The notes: generated from the letters alone by a model not told the origin. Positions 1 to 10,565 are shown, counted from the first letter of the stretch. The stretch: 64,000 nucleotides of DNA from Phymatolithon calcareum (GCA_977006965.1 OZ345365.1:2356001-2420000); one strand, 5' to 3'. Translations and numbers: made by a program.

Positions 1-627
1 GCTTTCCGGACAACAACCTCGTTCTCAATGATCTTCCTTCCCGCTCAGAATTCAGTATTTCGGTGTGAGCACTACAGCTGATGGTTCCTTCAACGCACAC
101 TTTTCATGGCCATGTTGTTCCAAAGATGTACGTGCAGTTTTTGCAGCACATATGATTCATTAGTTGAGTAGTGGTCAGTGCCATTAGTTCCAATCAGATA
201 GTACTTGACTATTAGATCTCATACGCAACAATAGTGTCCCATCCCATCCGCCGTGCCATTTTGCATTGCAAAGGCTGTTTGACTTGTTGCCGCCATGCTG
301 CTAGTCGACTGAAATCTTGAAAATATCTCTTCTGCAACGGGTTAACATCCTGGTACGGAGGCCTTATGTTCCCAAGAGTACACGTGAAGTCTTATGCAGC
401 ACGCAGTTCGATTCGATGCTTTGGTAGTCGATAAACATCAACTCGGCTCACCCAGACAATTATGCATTCTGACCGTCCACGTGGACTCGCGTATAATGGA
501 ACCATCGCAGTTGCTTCCGCTGGAATCGTCAATGACGAGCGGCAGCCAGAGAAGAAGCGTGCTTACAATTAGCCAGCAGGATTAAAGCCCTGTTGTAATC
601 TAAGTAGAGGGTATAATTTGACCAAAT

Positions 628-677
628 TATGGGGCTAGCAAGCAGTGCTTGTAGAAGCACTGCTTGCTAGCCCCATA
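628..677. repeat. Perfect hairpin, 23-bp arms, 4-nt loop
   Basis: Arms 628-650 and 655-677 are exact reverse complements around the loop GTAG; the core is GGGGCTAGCAAGCAGTGC. Related hairpins occur at 7,500-7,545, 39,887-39,936 and 52,726-52,771, always at the same place in the repeated unit. It could be a fold-back end of an old mobile element or a structured RNA end. No function can be assigned. Confidence 0.75.
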
Positions 678-1087
678 GGATTGGATTTCGGTTTAATTGA
701 AGCTCCCTTTGCCAATTATCGTTGCACCTGAGAGATTTTTCGTTGCGCTGCAATCCTTCTCTTACGTTCTCATTTAAGTAGTTGTTTTTGGACATTTTCT
801 TTGCACAGAATCCAACTGCCTTTTACAGTATTGGTTTTTAAATATCGGAAAGTCGTTGTTTGGACATTAAGATTGAAGTATCCTTGAGTGCTTCATCTAG
901 TTCGAAATATTCGCTTCTTGCTTGCTCTTGCCAGGAGTATGGGAAGCGGTGAAATAACCAGTGCGTGCAAAGAAGCCTGTGCTTCGCTTTTTTGAGATTG
1001 CGAAATGGCGATAGCTCGTTCTTGATGGGCTGAGGAGGTCGCTGGCCCTCTCGTCCAGCGTCATGGGGAGGGAGTAATGCATCCCAT
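678..1087 (-). mobile_element. LINE 3'-end fragment (family alpha)
   Basis: On the minus strand this encodes the C-terminal end of a LINE ORF2 also seen at 1,530-2,255, 23,514-24,336, 36,983-37,505 and 40,858-41,575. It includes the conserved stretch PPQPIKNELSPF and a following basic segment rich in H, W and F. The 3'UTR contains the family end motif (GTAGCGCAACGAAAA then AGGTGCAATGATAATTG, minus strand). It is 5'-truncated with no RT, so only a dead end fragment remains. It sits directly against the 628-677 hairpin. Confidence 0.7.
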
Positions 1088-1529
1088 AAAATTCTGAGGG
1101 CTGACACAATTGTTGCTGTATTTGAAAGAAAAGCGCTCATTATCTGCTGTTACTGTAGAACAATTAACTCACATTTTAAGAGCCTGTTTTTCGTGACTTT
1201 AAACGCATCCTCCAGTACTACGGCGGCGCGTTCCTTTTTGCGCGCACAGGCGTTGTTCAGAATGTACAGATAAAAACTTTTAGCGCTGTGTAATCCACCG
1301 TCACCCATATGTCCACGAGTATGTGCACCAATTATCATAAATGAACGTACAAATAGTGCTCCTGGAGAGAGCAGTAACCTCAGATGATGTGGATCGCGAT
1401 CGACGTGGGAATCAAACACGACAACTGACATTCAAGATAGATCTGGCCTTCAGCGAGTATGGGAACAGCAAGAAGAGCACGGCACCAGGAAATTTACTTT
1501 CGCCAAGATTATTGTACCACACCAAACAG

Positions 1530-2255
1530 TGAGTTTCGCAGACCTGACGAGTAACATCCTCCGCGCACTGGACGCTCTAGAGAGCAACCTGTTCTCAAGA
1601 TTGTTCGGGACATGATGCAAGAATATGCAGGCCCGCTTTCGAGGAACATGGCGCCTGGAGGCCATTCAACTACGGCAAGCGCATTTGAGCTCCAAGTTAA
1701 TAGCAGCACAGAAACTTCGAAGAAAACAGGCACTTGAGCTTCCAAGGGTACAGCACGACTGGCATATTGAACGCGACAAACGATGTGCTTCATAAAGCTC
1801 TTCTCCGTACCTTTACAGAGGTATTTGCGCATAACCTAGATGCTACGACAAAAGTAAACGCAAGAACGCAGAAGAACGCAAAAGAAGAATGGAATGCAAG
1901 TCTCCCTTCCGATGCCGCTGGGCGGGAGGGCTGGCGACCCCCTCAGCCCATCAAGAACGAGCTATCGCCATTTCTCAATCTCAAAAAAAGGAAGCACAGG
2001 CTTCTTTGCACGCACTGGTTATTTCACCGCTTCCCATACTCCTGGCTAGAGCAAGCAAGAAACGAAGATCCCGAACTCGATGAAGCTCTCACAGTTATCT
2101 CAAACACAAAGCCTGCAACGACTTTCCGATATTCAAACAAGGATGCTGTAAATGGCAGTTGATACTATGCAAAGAAAATGTCCGAAGTCAACTATTTAAA
2201 TGAAAGCGTAAGCGAAGGATTGTAGAGCAGCGAAAGGTCTCTCAGGTGCAGTGAA
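1530..2255 (+). mobile_element. LINE C-terminal/3'UTR fragment (family alpha)
   Basis: Plus-strand remnant of the same LINE. The longest open stretch is 1,734-2,162 (142 aa) and contains PPQPIKNELSPFLNLKKRKH. Upstream, in other frames, are remnants of the segment that reads LTSNILRALDALESNLFSRL in a better copy. The 3' end is GTAGAGCAGCGAAAGG. Frameshifts break the frame. A weak 6-bp direct repeat CAGTGA flanks it, and the uninterrupted homologue near 15,560 has a single copy of that sequence. The copy-B partner is 40,858-41,575. Confidence 0.7.
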
Positions 2256-3080
2256 ACTTATTTTCTTTTTAGGTGCTTGGAAGTTGGTCCCCTAAATAAA
2301 TCTACTAAAGTGTCTCCGACAAAGTGCATATCCGAACGAATCGCTGCTCGTATGTGCCACCTATTCTGGTACTATCTCTGCCGTTGTTGCTGAACCCTCA
2401 AGGTAAAGTTGAATTCCTTTGAGCGCCCGGTCTTCGCAATACCACCTCAAATAAAATCATTGCAGACACATGTGAGATTCCGGCAACGCAATTCCCGATA
2501 CTCTGCATGGCTGGATTCCCACAAAAAAGGCCTGAATTGGAAAAAATTCGAATGGAGTGAGCAGTGAGCTGGGTGGGAGGGTGGGTTTCTTGCAGGAAAG
2601 GAAAGCCTTGGATGGATCTCTTGATGCGCGATGGGTCCTGTGCCTTAAACGCCTGATCGAATCTGCGCGCTATGTGAGCTTGCCATAATTGGAGGAGAAC
2701 GGTTTCTGGGAATTGCAGAACCCTACATTCTCAGCTTGTGAAACCGCTCGATCGCACACAATGTCGGTACTCCCCCTGATGCCCGCCATGACGACAACGG
2801 TCCCCTGTCGGCTTCTGTTGTCGTTGTCCGTCAGTGTCTTGCTCTCGCTGCATTTAACATTCACTGACCGAAGCTTCGCCGCATAATCAAACCAGCAGTA
2901 AACATTTGCTGACTGACTCGCAGCTGCACCTGCCATTCAAACAAGTTTTCACCTTCGATACTGAAATCAATTATCATTGCACCTGAGAGATTTTTCGTTG
3001 CGCTACAAACCTTCGCTTACGTTCTCATTTAAGTAGTTGTTTTCGGACATTTTTTTGGACAGCATCAACTCCAAACTGTG
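2256..3080. other. No gene recognised; LINE alpha 3'-end scrap at 2,972-3,050
   Basis: Only short ORFs occur here and none is recognisable. The stretch is collinear with 41,576-42,415 in copy B. At 2,972-3,050 (minus) the family-alpha LINE 3' end (CAATTATCATTGCACCTGAG on the plus strand) is present without coding sequence. Confidence 0.5.
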
Positions 3081-3569
3081 AGGACGAAAGAAAGCAGATA
3101 CAGAATTCTTTGCACAATGTAGACTTTTGGCGGCAGATCCGGTTCATGCTACTGAACTATACACCCGGGCAATTGATGAGGGTGTGAACGTATGCGCAAT
3201 GGAAGCCTGGCCGATTTGCCGATAAGTGGAACAGAAGGAGTAAAAGCAGACCCGCGTCGGGCTGTGAAGCTGTACAAGCGTTCCATCGAGGATTACGGGC
3301 ATGTGTCTGCCATGACCAAGTTGGGTAGCTTGCTCCACGATGGTGCAGAGGGTGTCCCAGCACATCCGCTCAGTTCTATTGAAACTATACAACGAGCAAT
3401 TGATGAGGGTGCAAGCGTGGTGGCCATACACAAATTGGTAATGTTGATTGAGGACGGAGCTGGAGGAGCACCGGCAGACGCGGCTTCTCTGGTAGAGCTG
3501 TATAATGGGGCTATCGAAGAAGGTGGGTATGTTCCTGCCATGAGCAACCTTGGACACATGCTCCAATAT

Positions 3570-3614
3570 TTTTTCAGTAGTATTTATTAAACGCTCTCAG
3601 TAACACTCTTTAGA
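3570..3614 (-). mobile_element. 45-bp ultra-short retro-insert with 12-bp TSD
   Basis: ATGCTCCAATAT occurs at 3,558-3,569 and 3,615-3,626, flanking 45 bp that are absent from copy B, which has a single ATGCTCCAATAT at the same point. The inserted bases (TTTATTAAACGCTCTCAGTA in part) match the LINE 3'-end sequences at 28,045-28,090 and 28,235-28,290. It is therefore an extreme 5'-truncated LINE insertion, minus orientation. Confidence 0.8.
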
Positions 3615-3687
3615 ATGCTCCAATATTGTGCGGACAATATTCCTTCCGATCCTTGTGCTGCTCTTGAGCTATACACGGAGACCAGAG

Positions 3688-3851
3688 GTGGGTTTTTGTA
3701 GTCCACTGAATCGTGCTAAACCAACAAGAAAAGAAACTCTTCCATAGACAGAATCCAGTCAAAACCTCTTGGCACGAGGAAAGTTGCCCCAAGCGTCAGC
3801 AGATGCGTTGGTAATTTTTATACAAAATCTAACTTTCTTCTTCTTCTTTAG
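3688..3851 (+). other. Predicted spliceosomal intron in the Sel1 pseudogene
   Basis: The 164-nt stretch begins GTGGGTTTT and ends TTCTTCTTCTTTAG with a long pyrimidine tract. Joining the flanks gives a continuous Sel1-like reading through ...YTETRAIQTG... and on to DPIRAMEFYNRAV. The copy-B counterpart 42,955-43,118 is the same length with the same boundaries. Protein-level continuity is the evidence; there is no transcript data. Confidence 0.7.
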
Positions 3852-4714
3852 CTATACAGACGGGCAGAGGAGTCATACTTGCCATGGGTATCAAGGCACA
3901 TTTACTGAGTTTTGGAGATAAAAGAGTATCGTCAGATCCCATTCGTGCAATGGAGTTCTACAATCGTGCCGTATAGGAAGGTGATAATATTGTAGTCAAG
4001 AACAACTTTGCATTTCTGCTGGAACGCGGTGCAGAAGGTATTCCGCCAGATCCGATTAGTGATCATAAGCTATATGAACGAGCAATTGATGAGGGCGCAA
4101 GCTTGGCTCCAGTGACCAACCTGGCATACTTGCTAGAAAAGGGAGCTGAAGGAGTACCGGCAGACCCGGCTCGAGGGGCGGGGCTATACAATTGTGCCAT
4201 CGTGGAAGGGAAGGACTATTCTGCTTTGAAAAACTTGGGGCTGTTACTTCAATATGGCGCAGAGAGTGTTGCGCCAGATCCCTTTCGTGCTTCTGAGTTA
4301 TTTACGAGTGCAATTGATGAGGACGCACACGTGAAGGCGATGATCAACTTCGCATCTATGTTGGAAAAAGGACTGGCCGTTCCTGAAATCAGAGCGTGCC
4401 TCAGACAGAGGAGTAATTTTCTAGTTTCGTGGAGTTGCTGCATTCTTGCGTCATCTACACAGCGACGGATGATCGAAACAACCGAATTCTCGTGAACAGG
4501 GGGGTACTGCAATGATCGCCCTTATTCCCAGCTCTCTGGGGAACGCCCCATGAGCTAAAGCGGAGCAAGGTTGGGGCCCAGGACATGCAACCAGACAGGT
4601 TGTAGGACTTTTCAAAATACCGCCCACTCGAAACGTTGCGCTTCTCTCCAATCATGATTCTATGGAGCTAATGGCGTGATCTCACTCGATGCGTTTCGAG
4701 AAATGCAAGGATTG

Positions 4715-4815
4715 GATTGGATTTCTGTTTAATTGAAGCTCCCATTGTCAATTATCATTGCACCTGAGAGACTTTTCGTTGCGCTACAATCCTTCGCAAA
4801 CGTTCTTATTTTTTT
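4715..4815 (-). mobile_element. LINE alpha 3'-end fragment
   Basis: The minus-strand copy of the family-alpha 3'UTR (plus strand: TTTAATTGAAGCTCCCATTG, then ACTTTTCGTTGCGCTACAAT). No ORF remains. The same scrap is present in copy B at about 43,982-44,060. Confidence 0.6.
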
Positions 4816-4860
4816 AAAATAAAGACGAAAAAACAATTAATGCATTCTGCATTAAAGAAA

Positions 4861-5060
4861 GAAAGGATTGTAAAACATGGCATGCCACTGCGGAGGAATG
4901 TTTTTCCACTTCCAGATCTCTGAATAGATCAGGAGTTGGTTTGGGACGATTTAAAGCGCAATGTACACAAGCACTGCGATTTTCAAGTTGGAATTCTCAA
5001 CCAATGCGACAGCTACAGCTGATAACTTCAAAATCTTCAGGATGAGAGAGAGGACCGCGT
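4861..5060 (-). pseudogene. Remnant of a membrane-protein ORF (copy A)
   Basis: The minus strand reads a hydrophobic stretch LKILKLSAVAVALVENSNLK followed by IAVLVYIAL, then an in-frame TAA, then IVPNQLLIYSEIWKWK. Copy B (49,817-49,963) has GAA in place of the TAA but is cut by the LINE inserted at 44,160-49,803. Read together, they suggest an ancestral ORF with one or two membrane segments, now disabled differently in each copy. The family is not recognised. Confidence 0.4.
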
Positions 5061-5150
5061 GGAAAGGCTGGCGAGACGCGCAACTATGTACCCGGAAAAT
5101 ATTACACGGTGAATACCCAGTCTCACGCAGAATGTTTTCGAAATAATCTG

Positions 5151-5405
5151 CTATCCCTCGCTTACATTCTCGAAACGAAAGCCGAGTACGTCCTCATGCA
5201 ATGGCAACATTTCCTCAAGGTTTAGAGCTTCTTGAGAGCCACTGGAGACATTGTTCTGCCTTCCATAAACCGTTTGAACAGTAATCGACGTCAGAACGTT
5301 TGACAGCACCCTTAGATCCGCCTGCCTCAGACTTGCCACAGCCTGTCCATCGCACACCGCGCGCAAACCGCCAAGAGCCGCACACGCCCCCTGCAAGACA
5401 TCCAT
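5151..5405 (-). CDS. Hypothetical 84-aa ORF
   Basis: Minus-strand ORF starting MDVLQGACAALGGLRAVCDG, soluble-looking, with no recognised family. It may be part of a longer, interrupted gene because open frames continue to both sides. The copy-B counterpart (50,116-50,310) has a GAA-to-TAA nonsense change that shortens it to 64 aa, so constraint is not evident. Function unknown, and it may be non-coding. Confidence 0.3.
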   Translation of the reverse strand: MDVLQGACAALGGLRAVCDGQAVASLRQADLRVLSNVLTSITVQTVYGRQNNVSSGSQEALNLEEMLPLHEDVLGFRFENVSEG

Positions 5406-6480
5406 TGCTGATTATGTGCGCATCGACAGCGCACGCCGGCCGCTACAAATGTTGGATGCCGAGAAGCGAGCACGCGCGACGTCATCTGGCGCAACCAAAG
5501 CTGATTTAAACAGCCCAGGGCCACAATCGGTGGCACCGAGAAGCGGCCTGAGATGGTCACGGCCGTGCCGTGCGTCGTACAGATGTGCTCAATGCTTCCT
5601 GCCGGCGGGTGACGCCGCGTGGCGAACGGCCGAACGTCAAGGGACTGTGTGACGGCGCGCGCGAGCGGCAGCGGGTACAGCCGCGATCTGACGCGGCGAA
5701 GGGGCGAAACAGTGCACGACGGTGCAGGGCTTGCGCACGGAGAGCGACAGGACACAGCTTTCGAACCGAGGCAGCTGAAACAAAGCTCGTCGCACGAAAC
5801 CTTGATCTCCGCATGCGTCTCAAACGCGTGTGGACGCGTTCTCATGGGTCCGTGTTTAGGACGCTCCTGATCGGAGGCAGTTGCGCGTACGGCGGCGATC
5901 TGCGCAGGCAGCTGCTTCGTGTCCACAGCTTTGCAAGTCCAGGCGCGACGCGCAGAACGAGAAGGTTCATTATGGGAAATTCAGGGGTGAATTTTTGAGC
6001 TGGCGATGCGCTTTTTTGTTGCCCACCCACGCACCCACATTTTGTAGGCGTTTGTCTATGACAATAGAGTTCTTCGGCAGTGCAGTGCTTGTCCGCGAGG
6101 AGGTTCCTGCAAGTGACCGCACTGTGTCTGTGACTTCTAGCAAGGAGAAGGGCGACACAAGTCGCCGTCTCTGGGTCCGTTGGACGCCGTGAAAGCAAGT
6201 TTGCCGAAGTTACGGTTTATGGTTTCGAGTAAACCGCAGATGTTTCACAAAATCTCATGGCAAGAAGTCCTCAAGCACCCATTGCAGTGCCAGGCTCACA
6301 AGAACCCGACGCTATACTGGTCAGCGAAGACCGGAGGAGAGGAAAAGTGCGGGAGAGACGAAAATTGTGAATGACTTAGACGAGGATAGAGAAAGAGAGA
6401 GAGAAACAGAAAAAAGAAAGGAAGTAAGCAAAGAGGTGATAGAAACCTTCTGGTTTCGCGGTGTCAAGATGACGAGTGAA
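5406..6480. other. GC-rich conserved segment without a confident gene
   Basis: Several overlapping ORFs on both strands are open here, including a 199-aa minus ORF at 5,327-5,926 and a 118-aa minus ORF at 5,842-6,198. High GC and near-identity to 50,311-51,375 explain why all of them persist in both copies. No domain is recognised. At about 6,385-6,425 there is a purine-rich run. Copy B holds about 310 extra bases after the equivalent of 6,476. Confidence 0.4.
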
Positions 6481-6539
6481 ACTGTGGTTGCCGAACTCGC
6501 CCTGTTTGCTGATGATCAACTAAACTAAGGAGTACTTAG

Positions 6540-6994
6540 TAAAGTAGCTGACACCCGTTGAACGCGCGCATACCGAATTTGAGCAGAATGTCGAACTTTA
6601 TGACCTGACACAAAAAGTACTCGGATATCCTCCTTGCATATGACGACGGGGACAAACATGCGTACAGTATACCTCGAGTCCTACAGCCGCGAAACAGAGT
6701 GTGGTTCTCTACGATGAGGATGGAGATAACCTCAGCATGGACAGAACCATCCCTAACAATGTCGAGGGCGCAGGGAAATTACTGACGTGCGGAAATGAAA
6801 GTGTGCTGGAACTTCCGCTAACTACCCGAGCTGTCGGTTCCTCACACGACGCGCAAGCCTTTGCCGTCGTTCATGTGCTTCAAGAAGTGGCAAAACGTCG
6901 ATTTTGCTTCTGGAAGCACTATACGTTGCATGGCCATGTTGTTCCAAAGATGCACGTGCAGAGGTTTTTGCAGCACAGATTATTCAATAGTTGA
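6540..6994 (+). pseudogene. LINE RNase H domain remnant
   Basis: The open stretch from 6,701 reads VLYDEDGDNLSMDRTIPNNV ... AVGSSHDAQAFAVVHVLQEV. This matches the central RNase H domain of the LINE at 44,160-49,803 (VLCDEDGDMLDMYRTIPANV ... AVGSSYDAEVFAAAHAFQEV). The key acidic residue (AEVF) is AQAF here, so the remnant is catalytically dead. The surrounding frame is broken. It predates the duplication, since 51,780-52,160 is the same in copy B. Confidence 0.7.
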
Positions 6995-7499
6995 GTAAAG
7001 GTCTGTGCCATTACTGTATTTCCAATGAGATCGTTATTTGACTTTTTGATCTACTATGCCTATACAGCAACAATACTGCCCTGTCCCGTCCGCCGTTGCA
7101 TTTCGCATTGAAAAGGCTGCTTAACTTGTTGGCGCCATGCTGCTATTCTGACTGACCACAGCGAGGTCTTTGGTGTTTTTAAAATAAATCAACATATATC
7201 CCACTTCTGACTGAAATCTTAAAAGATCTCTCGTAAGCACTAACTTCTAGGCAGGGAGGCCTTATATCCCAAGAGTGCTCGTGTAGCCTTATGCAACATG
7301 CAGTCCGATTCGATGCTTTGTTGGTTGTGGATAAAGAAGAACGAGGCTCTCGCTGACCTTTATGCATTCTGGCCGTCCACGTGGACTCGCGTAACGTGGA
7401 ACCATCGCAGTTGCTTCTGGTGGAATCGTCATTGACGAGCGCCAGGCAGAGAAGAGGTGTGCGTTCAATCAGCTAACAGGGTTAACGCCCTGTTGTAAT

Positions 7500-7545
7500 G
7501 CTAGCAAACAGTGCTTCTATTAATAGAAAAGTACTGTTTGCTAGC
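7500..7545. repeat. Imperfect hairpin, related to 628-677
   Basis: Inverted arms GCTAGCAAACAGTGCTTCTA and a complementary right arm ending GTTTGCTAGC, with one mismatch and a small bulge. Same position in the unit as the 628-677 hairpin. Copy-B counterpart at 52,726-52,771. Confidence 0.6.
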
Positions 7546-8232
7546 CCCATGGGGGAATAAAGCCGTCAATCATTTTTCTCCAACACAGTTTGGAATTGTT
7601 GCTCTGTCTTTTCAGGCACATCACTAAGTGTACTTGTTATGTCCTCATTAGAATATCTGCGCCTCTTCTCTGATCAGACGATGAGAAACAACTGAATATA
7701 CTATACCAGATACGAGACTTTTACGATATCTTGTATGATCAGATTATATCTGAAAAGAGCGATGACTTCGTCGATCTGCAACAAGGTTCTACGGTAGTAT
7801 GGTATGCAGTCATCGTTTATAAATAATTAGTAAAATTTATAGTTTGTAGTTATTCGTTGATCCTACCTACTCACTGCTAGGTGAACAATTTCTTCATTTA
7901 CTTTACTGGCATATATACCGTAGCAGTCGAACTCTCACTGAGCCGAAGTCCTACGGACACACCATTGCAAAACTCACACAACTACCAAACTCGTCAACTT
8001 CGTTTTCGTTCCTGATAAAGAGCTCAAAATGATTTTGCCATTTACTGTGAACCAATGGAAAGCATTGCGATTCGTCGCTGTGTCCATCGTGTGCGTCCCT
8101 ATACTCGAAAGTGCTCTTCGCAGACTGCATCAACTAAGAGCCGCGCACCGATTGCTGAGCTCAAAGCCAGTTCGTATCCAGTCATCCAATCATGGAAACT
8201 GGCGGCTTCATCAAGAAGTGGACAAGCTCAAC

Positions 8233-9024
8233 CAAAGCATTGGAAAAAATAATTGCTATTGTAATTATTTAAATTATTGTTCCAATAATTTATTCCTGAG
8301 TCGCGCATATTTATTGTATTTATTGAGATCTTCGTGGTTACGACAATTATTTTATTTATTTGAAAGCATTATTTACTCGAGAACGCTCGACTAAGTCTAC
8401 GTTTCTGGGGGAGAATGACAGCATTTTGGCCCGACGATTATATTGTTTATTTGGGCCCGATGGTATTCTTGAACAGTAAAGTGACATGTTTGTCATCGAT
8501 AGCACATGTCGTGTCGGCTGCGGACTCCTCATTTAGGATTATGAAAACCATGGCAATCAACACAGTACAACGGGAACTGCGTACCAGGCGAGCACCGTTT
8601 GGTAGCACCCAAGATGCCGCGACTATCGCTAGCCGAGCGCGCATTGAAGCGTCTCAAAAGCGTTCTTTCCTATGATTCTGAGTACATGGACTTGCGATTC
8701 ATTGTACCGACGTCGAATATGTGCGAGAGGTTTTTCTCTATCGCTGGTTACGCGTTGGATGACAGAAGAAGAAGCGTTATTCCTGCAAATTTCGAGAAGC
8801 AGATGTTCCTTCATGCTAACTCGGATGTGTGTGGAATCGAAGACGTCAATGCTATCGTGACAGAAAGCAGCTAGATGGATCCAATAATTGGGAATAACCA
8901 GTTATTTATTCCTCACTGAACTTAAATACAATAATTTATTCCTTCTGCGCTCAACAGTCTTGATATTTATTCTCGACACTGCGCGAGAAAAGAATAAAAA
9001 TAAATAAATAATTCCAATGCTCTG
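8233..9024 (+). mobile_element. hAT-type transposon, 792 bp, internally deleted
   Basis: Terminal inverted repeats CAAAGCATTGGAA and CAGAGCATTGGAA. The 8-bp target duplication AGCTCAAC lies at 8,225-8,232 and 9,025-9,032, which is the hAT hallmark. The same site in copy B (about 53,813-53,835) is uninterrupted. The element keeps only the end of the transposase (8,599-8,874), so it cannot move by itself. The subterminal regions are AT-rich with many AATAATTTATT-like words. A shorter relative is at 13,360-13,686. Confidence 0.95.
8599..8874 (+). pseudogene. hAT transposase C-terminal dimerisation domain
   Basis: Open stretch with FIVPTSNMCERFFSIAGYAL followed by DDRRRSVIPANFEKQMFLHAN, the typical hAT C-terminal signature (S-x-x-x-E-R-x-F-S then R-x-x-L/I-x-P-x-x-x-E-x-x-x-F-L). 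The catalytic DDE core and N-terminal zinc finger are absent. It is a leftover of the autonomous transposase inside the deleted element 8,233-9,024. Confidence 0.85.
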
Positions 9025-10565
9025 AGCTCAACTACTGCACCAAGTTCTCAAGCATCCTGGTCGCACTTTTGTACCTCGGATTCAGCCTATACACCGAGTA
9101 TGCCAGCGGGTCTCAACAAGTCCCCAGAACTCGCATCTGGCTAGCTCCTGTGTCCACGAATACCAGCCTTCAAGGAAAACCCAGGCTGTATGACACCAAT
9201 CTGGTAGGAGCGTGGCCTGATGCGGGATGCACGTCTAAAGCATCGAGAATGGCAATTCATAATTTGTCCGAAGATATCGTCTTACGTAAAGTTCAAGGGT
9301 TTCTTCTTCCTCCGCCGAAAACTGGGCTCGAAGCAGCAAAGAAAATTGCGTCTGTCAATGATATGAGCACGAGAATTTGGAACGAAATTTATGATAATGG
9401 AACTCATCTTCTTTTCGAAGTTCGACGCGAATGGCTCCCATTTCCGTTTTTTGCTGCTATGGACGACGAGAAAGTTTGCATTTCGCATTCAGATGAAAGT
9501 CTAGCTTGCTACGCAAAAAGCGAAAACATCAGTGTGCTGGCGGTGATTGGTAATCTAATACACTTCCAACATGGCTTGTCCGGTTCCCGAGCCGCGGGCA
9601 CGAAAGTGCTACTATCAAATGACGCGTTTACAGTAGAAGCTGTCGATGAGGCGCACAGAGAGGCTTGGGCCTCAGTGACACGCGCTTTTACAAGGACCGA
9701 GTTTTTGGAAATCGCACGCCGTAACACCGATAGAAGCTTATATGTGAGATTCAAGTATGCTGCAAGTGCAACAGGGCATATTTGCAAACAAGAACCACAA
9801 ATAGAGCCCAAAATATTGCGGATACCACAAAACCCAAGGCTCATTCTGCATAGCAAGCGCAGGATAACGTCGATTCGTTTGAACACAACTGCAATGTGCA
9901 TTGGATTGTTTCAGAAGGATCTGATCCTGTTTCGGGAGACTCGAAATTCTATTATGGTTTGCTACGAGGAAAATAACGAGAAGTACTGCGCGCGCAACCA
10001 ATCTGACGGCACAATCCATTTGATGGGAATTGAAATGTATACAAATAATCATGAAATCCTATGGACAATATCATTCAGAGATCAAGGTATAAGATTGGCG
10101 GATCTGGCAAGAGCAGCGTTTGTGTCAGCTACAATGTCATGGGTAGTGCACGGCTTGCACAGCGCCAGCGAAGAGGCAAAGAATATTTTGAAGCATTTCG
10201 AAAAGGGTATGCCGAAGTCGACACAAGTTGGAGTGTCGCATTCTGAATACACCGAAGTAATCCGGGTGGAGGAAAGGGCAACCATAATCACATGGGTCTT
10301 AGCACTCTTGGTTTTGTTATTCTTCTTAGGGTTGAGCTATCTATTCTGCACGACGATGGTGAAGGCCCAGCTGTTTCCAGACGTGGATTTTCTGTACCGC
10401 CGCGCGGTAATGCGGCGGAACAGTAGGTTCAACTCTGTCGAATCGATTCGCAATCCACCGACCGTAAGCATAATTAAGACAGGAGAGCTGGTTGAACTCA
10501 ATGTATATTATGATGACGTTGAGCCTGGCAATACAGCCACCAGGGATGTGGTCATAGAGCGATGA

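Larger units (their letters stand above)
1..1530. repeat. Condensed paralogue of the membrane-gene unit (gene body missing)
   Basis: Positions 80-677 resemble 6,930-7,545. Positions about 1,088-1,400 resemble 10,625-10,950, and 1,404-1,530 resembles parts of 15,060-15,570. Where the full unit carries the membrane-protein gene, this version has only a LINE 3' fragment (678-1,087). No coding sequence is recognised. It looks like an older tandem copy of the unit that lost its gene. Copy B has the same condensed form at 38,962-40,857. Confidence 0.65.
3133..4495 (+). pseudogene. Sel1-repeat protein pseudogene (copy A)
   Basis: Several tandem Sel1-like (SLR, TPR-related) units of about 37 aa are visible. 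Their pattern is ELYTRAIDEG..V.AM.NLA.LLE.GAEGVPADP, for example around 3,133-3,570 and 4,030-4,380. Sel1 arrays are protein-interaction scaffolds; the partner here is unknown. A 164-nt intron fits at 3,688-3,851 (GTGGGT ... pyrimidine tract ... TTTAG), and removing it restores an in-frame Sel1 unit across the junction. The gene is dead: an early frameshift near 3,200, an in-frame TAG at about 3,973-3,975 and a 45-bp insertion at 3,570-3,614. The first two lesions are shared with copy B, so inactivation predates the duplication. The 5' start is not recognisable. Confidence 0.8.
8029..10565 (+). pseudogene. Membrane glycoprotein gene, copy A, split by a hAT element
   Basis: Two blocks, 8,029-8,232 and 9,033-10,565, are collinear with the intact 574-aa ORF at 53,618-55,342. 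They are separated by a 792-bp hAT element plus its 8-bp duplicated target. The 800-bp gain shifts the frame, so the full protein cannot be read. The downstream block remains open for 498 codons from an internal ATG at 9,069 and keeps the ectodomain, the C-terminal membrane span and the cytoplasmic tail. It ends with two residues more (ER) than copy B. An N-terminally shortened product is possible if transcribed, but the N-terminal hydrophobic anchor would be lost. The rest of the frame shows no stops, so disruption looks recent. Confidence 0.85.

Noticed and set aside
628-677. Helitron 3' end
   Set aside because: The hairpin is long enough, but no CTRR end follows it at the expected spacing and no A|T insertion site or Rep/helicase remnant is visible.
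838-1140. 100-aa host gene on the minus strand
   Set aside because: Same sequence as the C-terminal end of LINE alpha found at several other sites in the window.
5327-5926. 199-aa minus-strand gene (also 50,232-50,831)
   Set aside because: Present in both copies only because the copies are nearly identical. Overlapping ORFs are equally open on the other strand in this GC-rich part, and no domain is seen.
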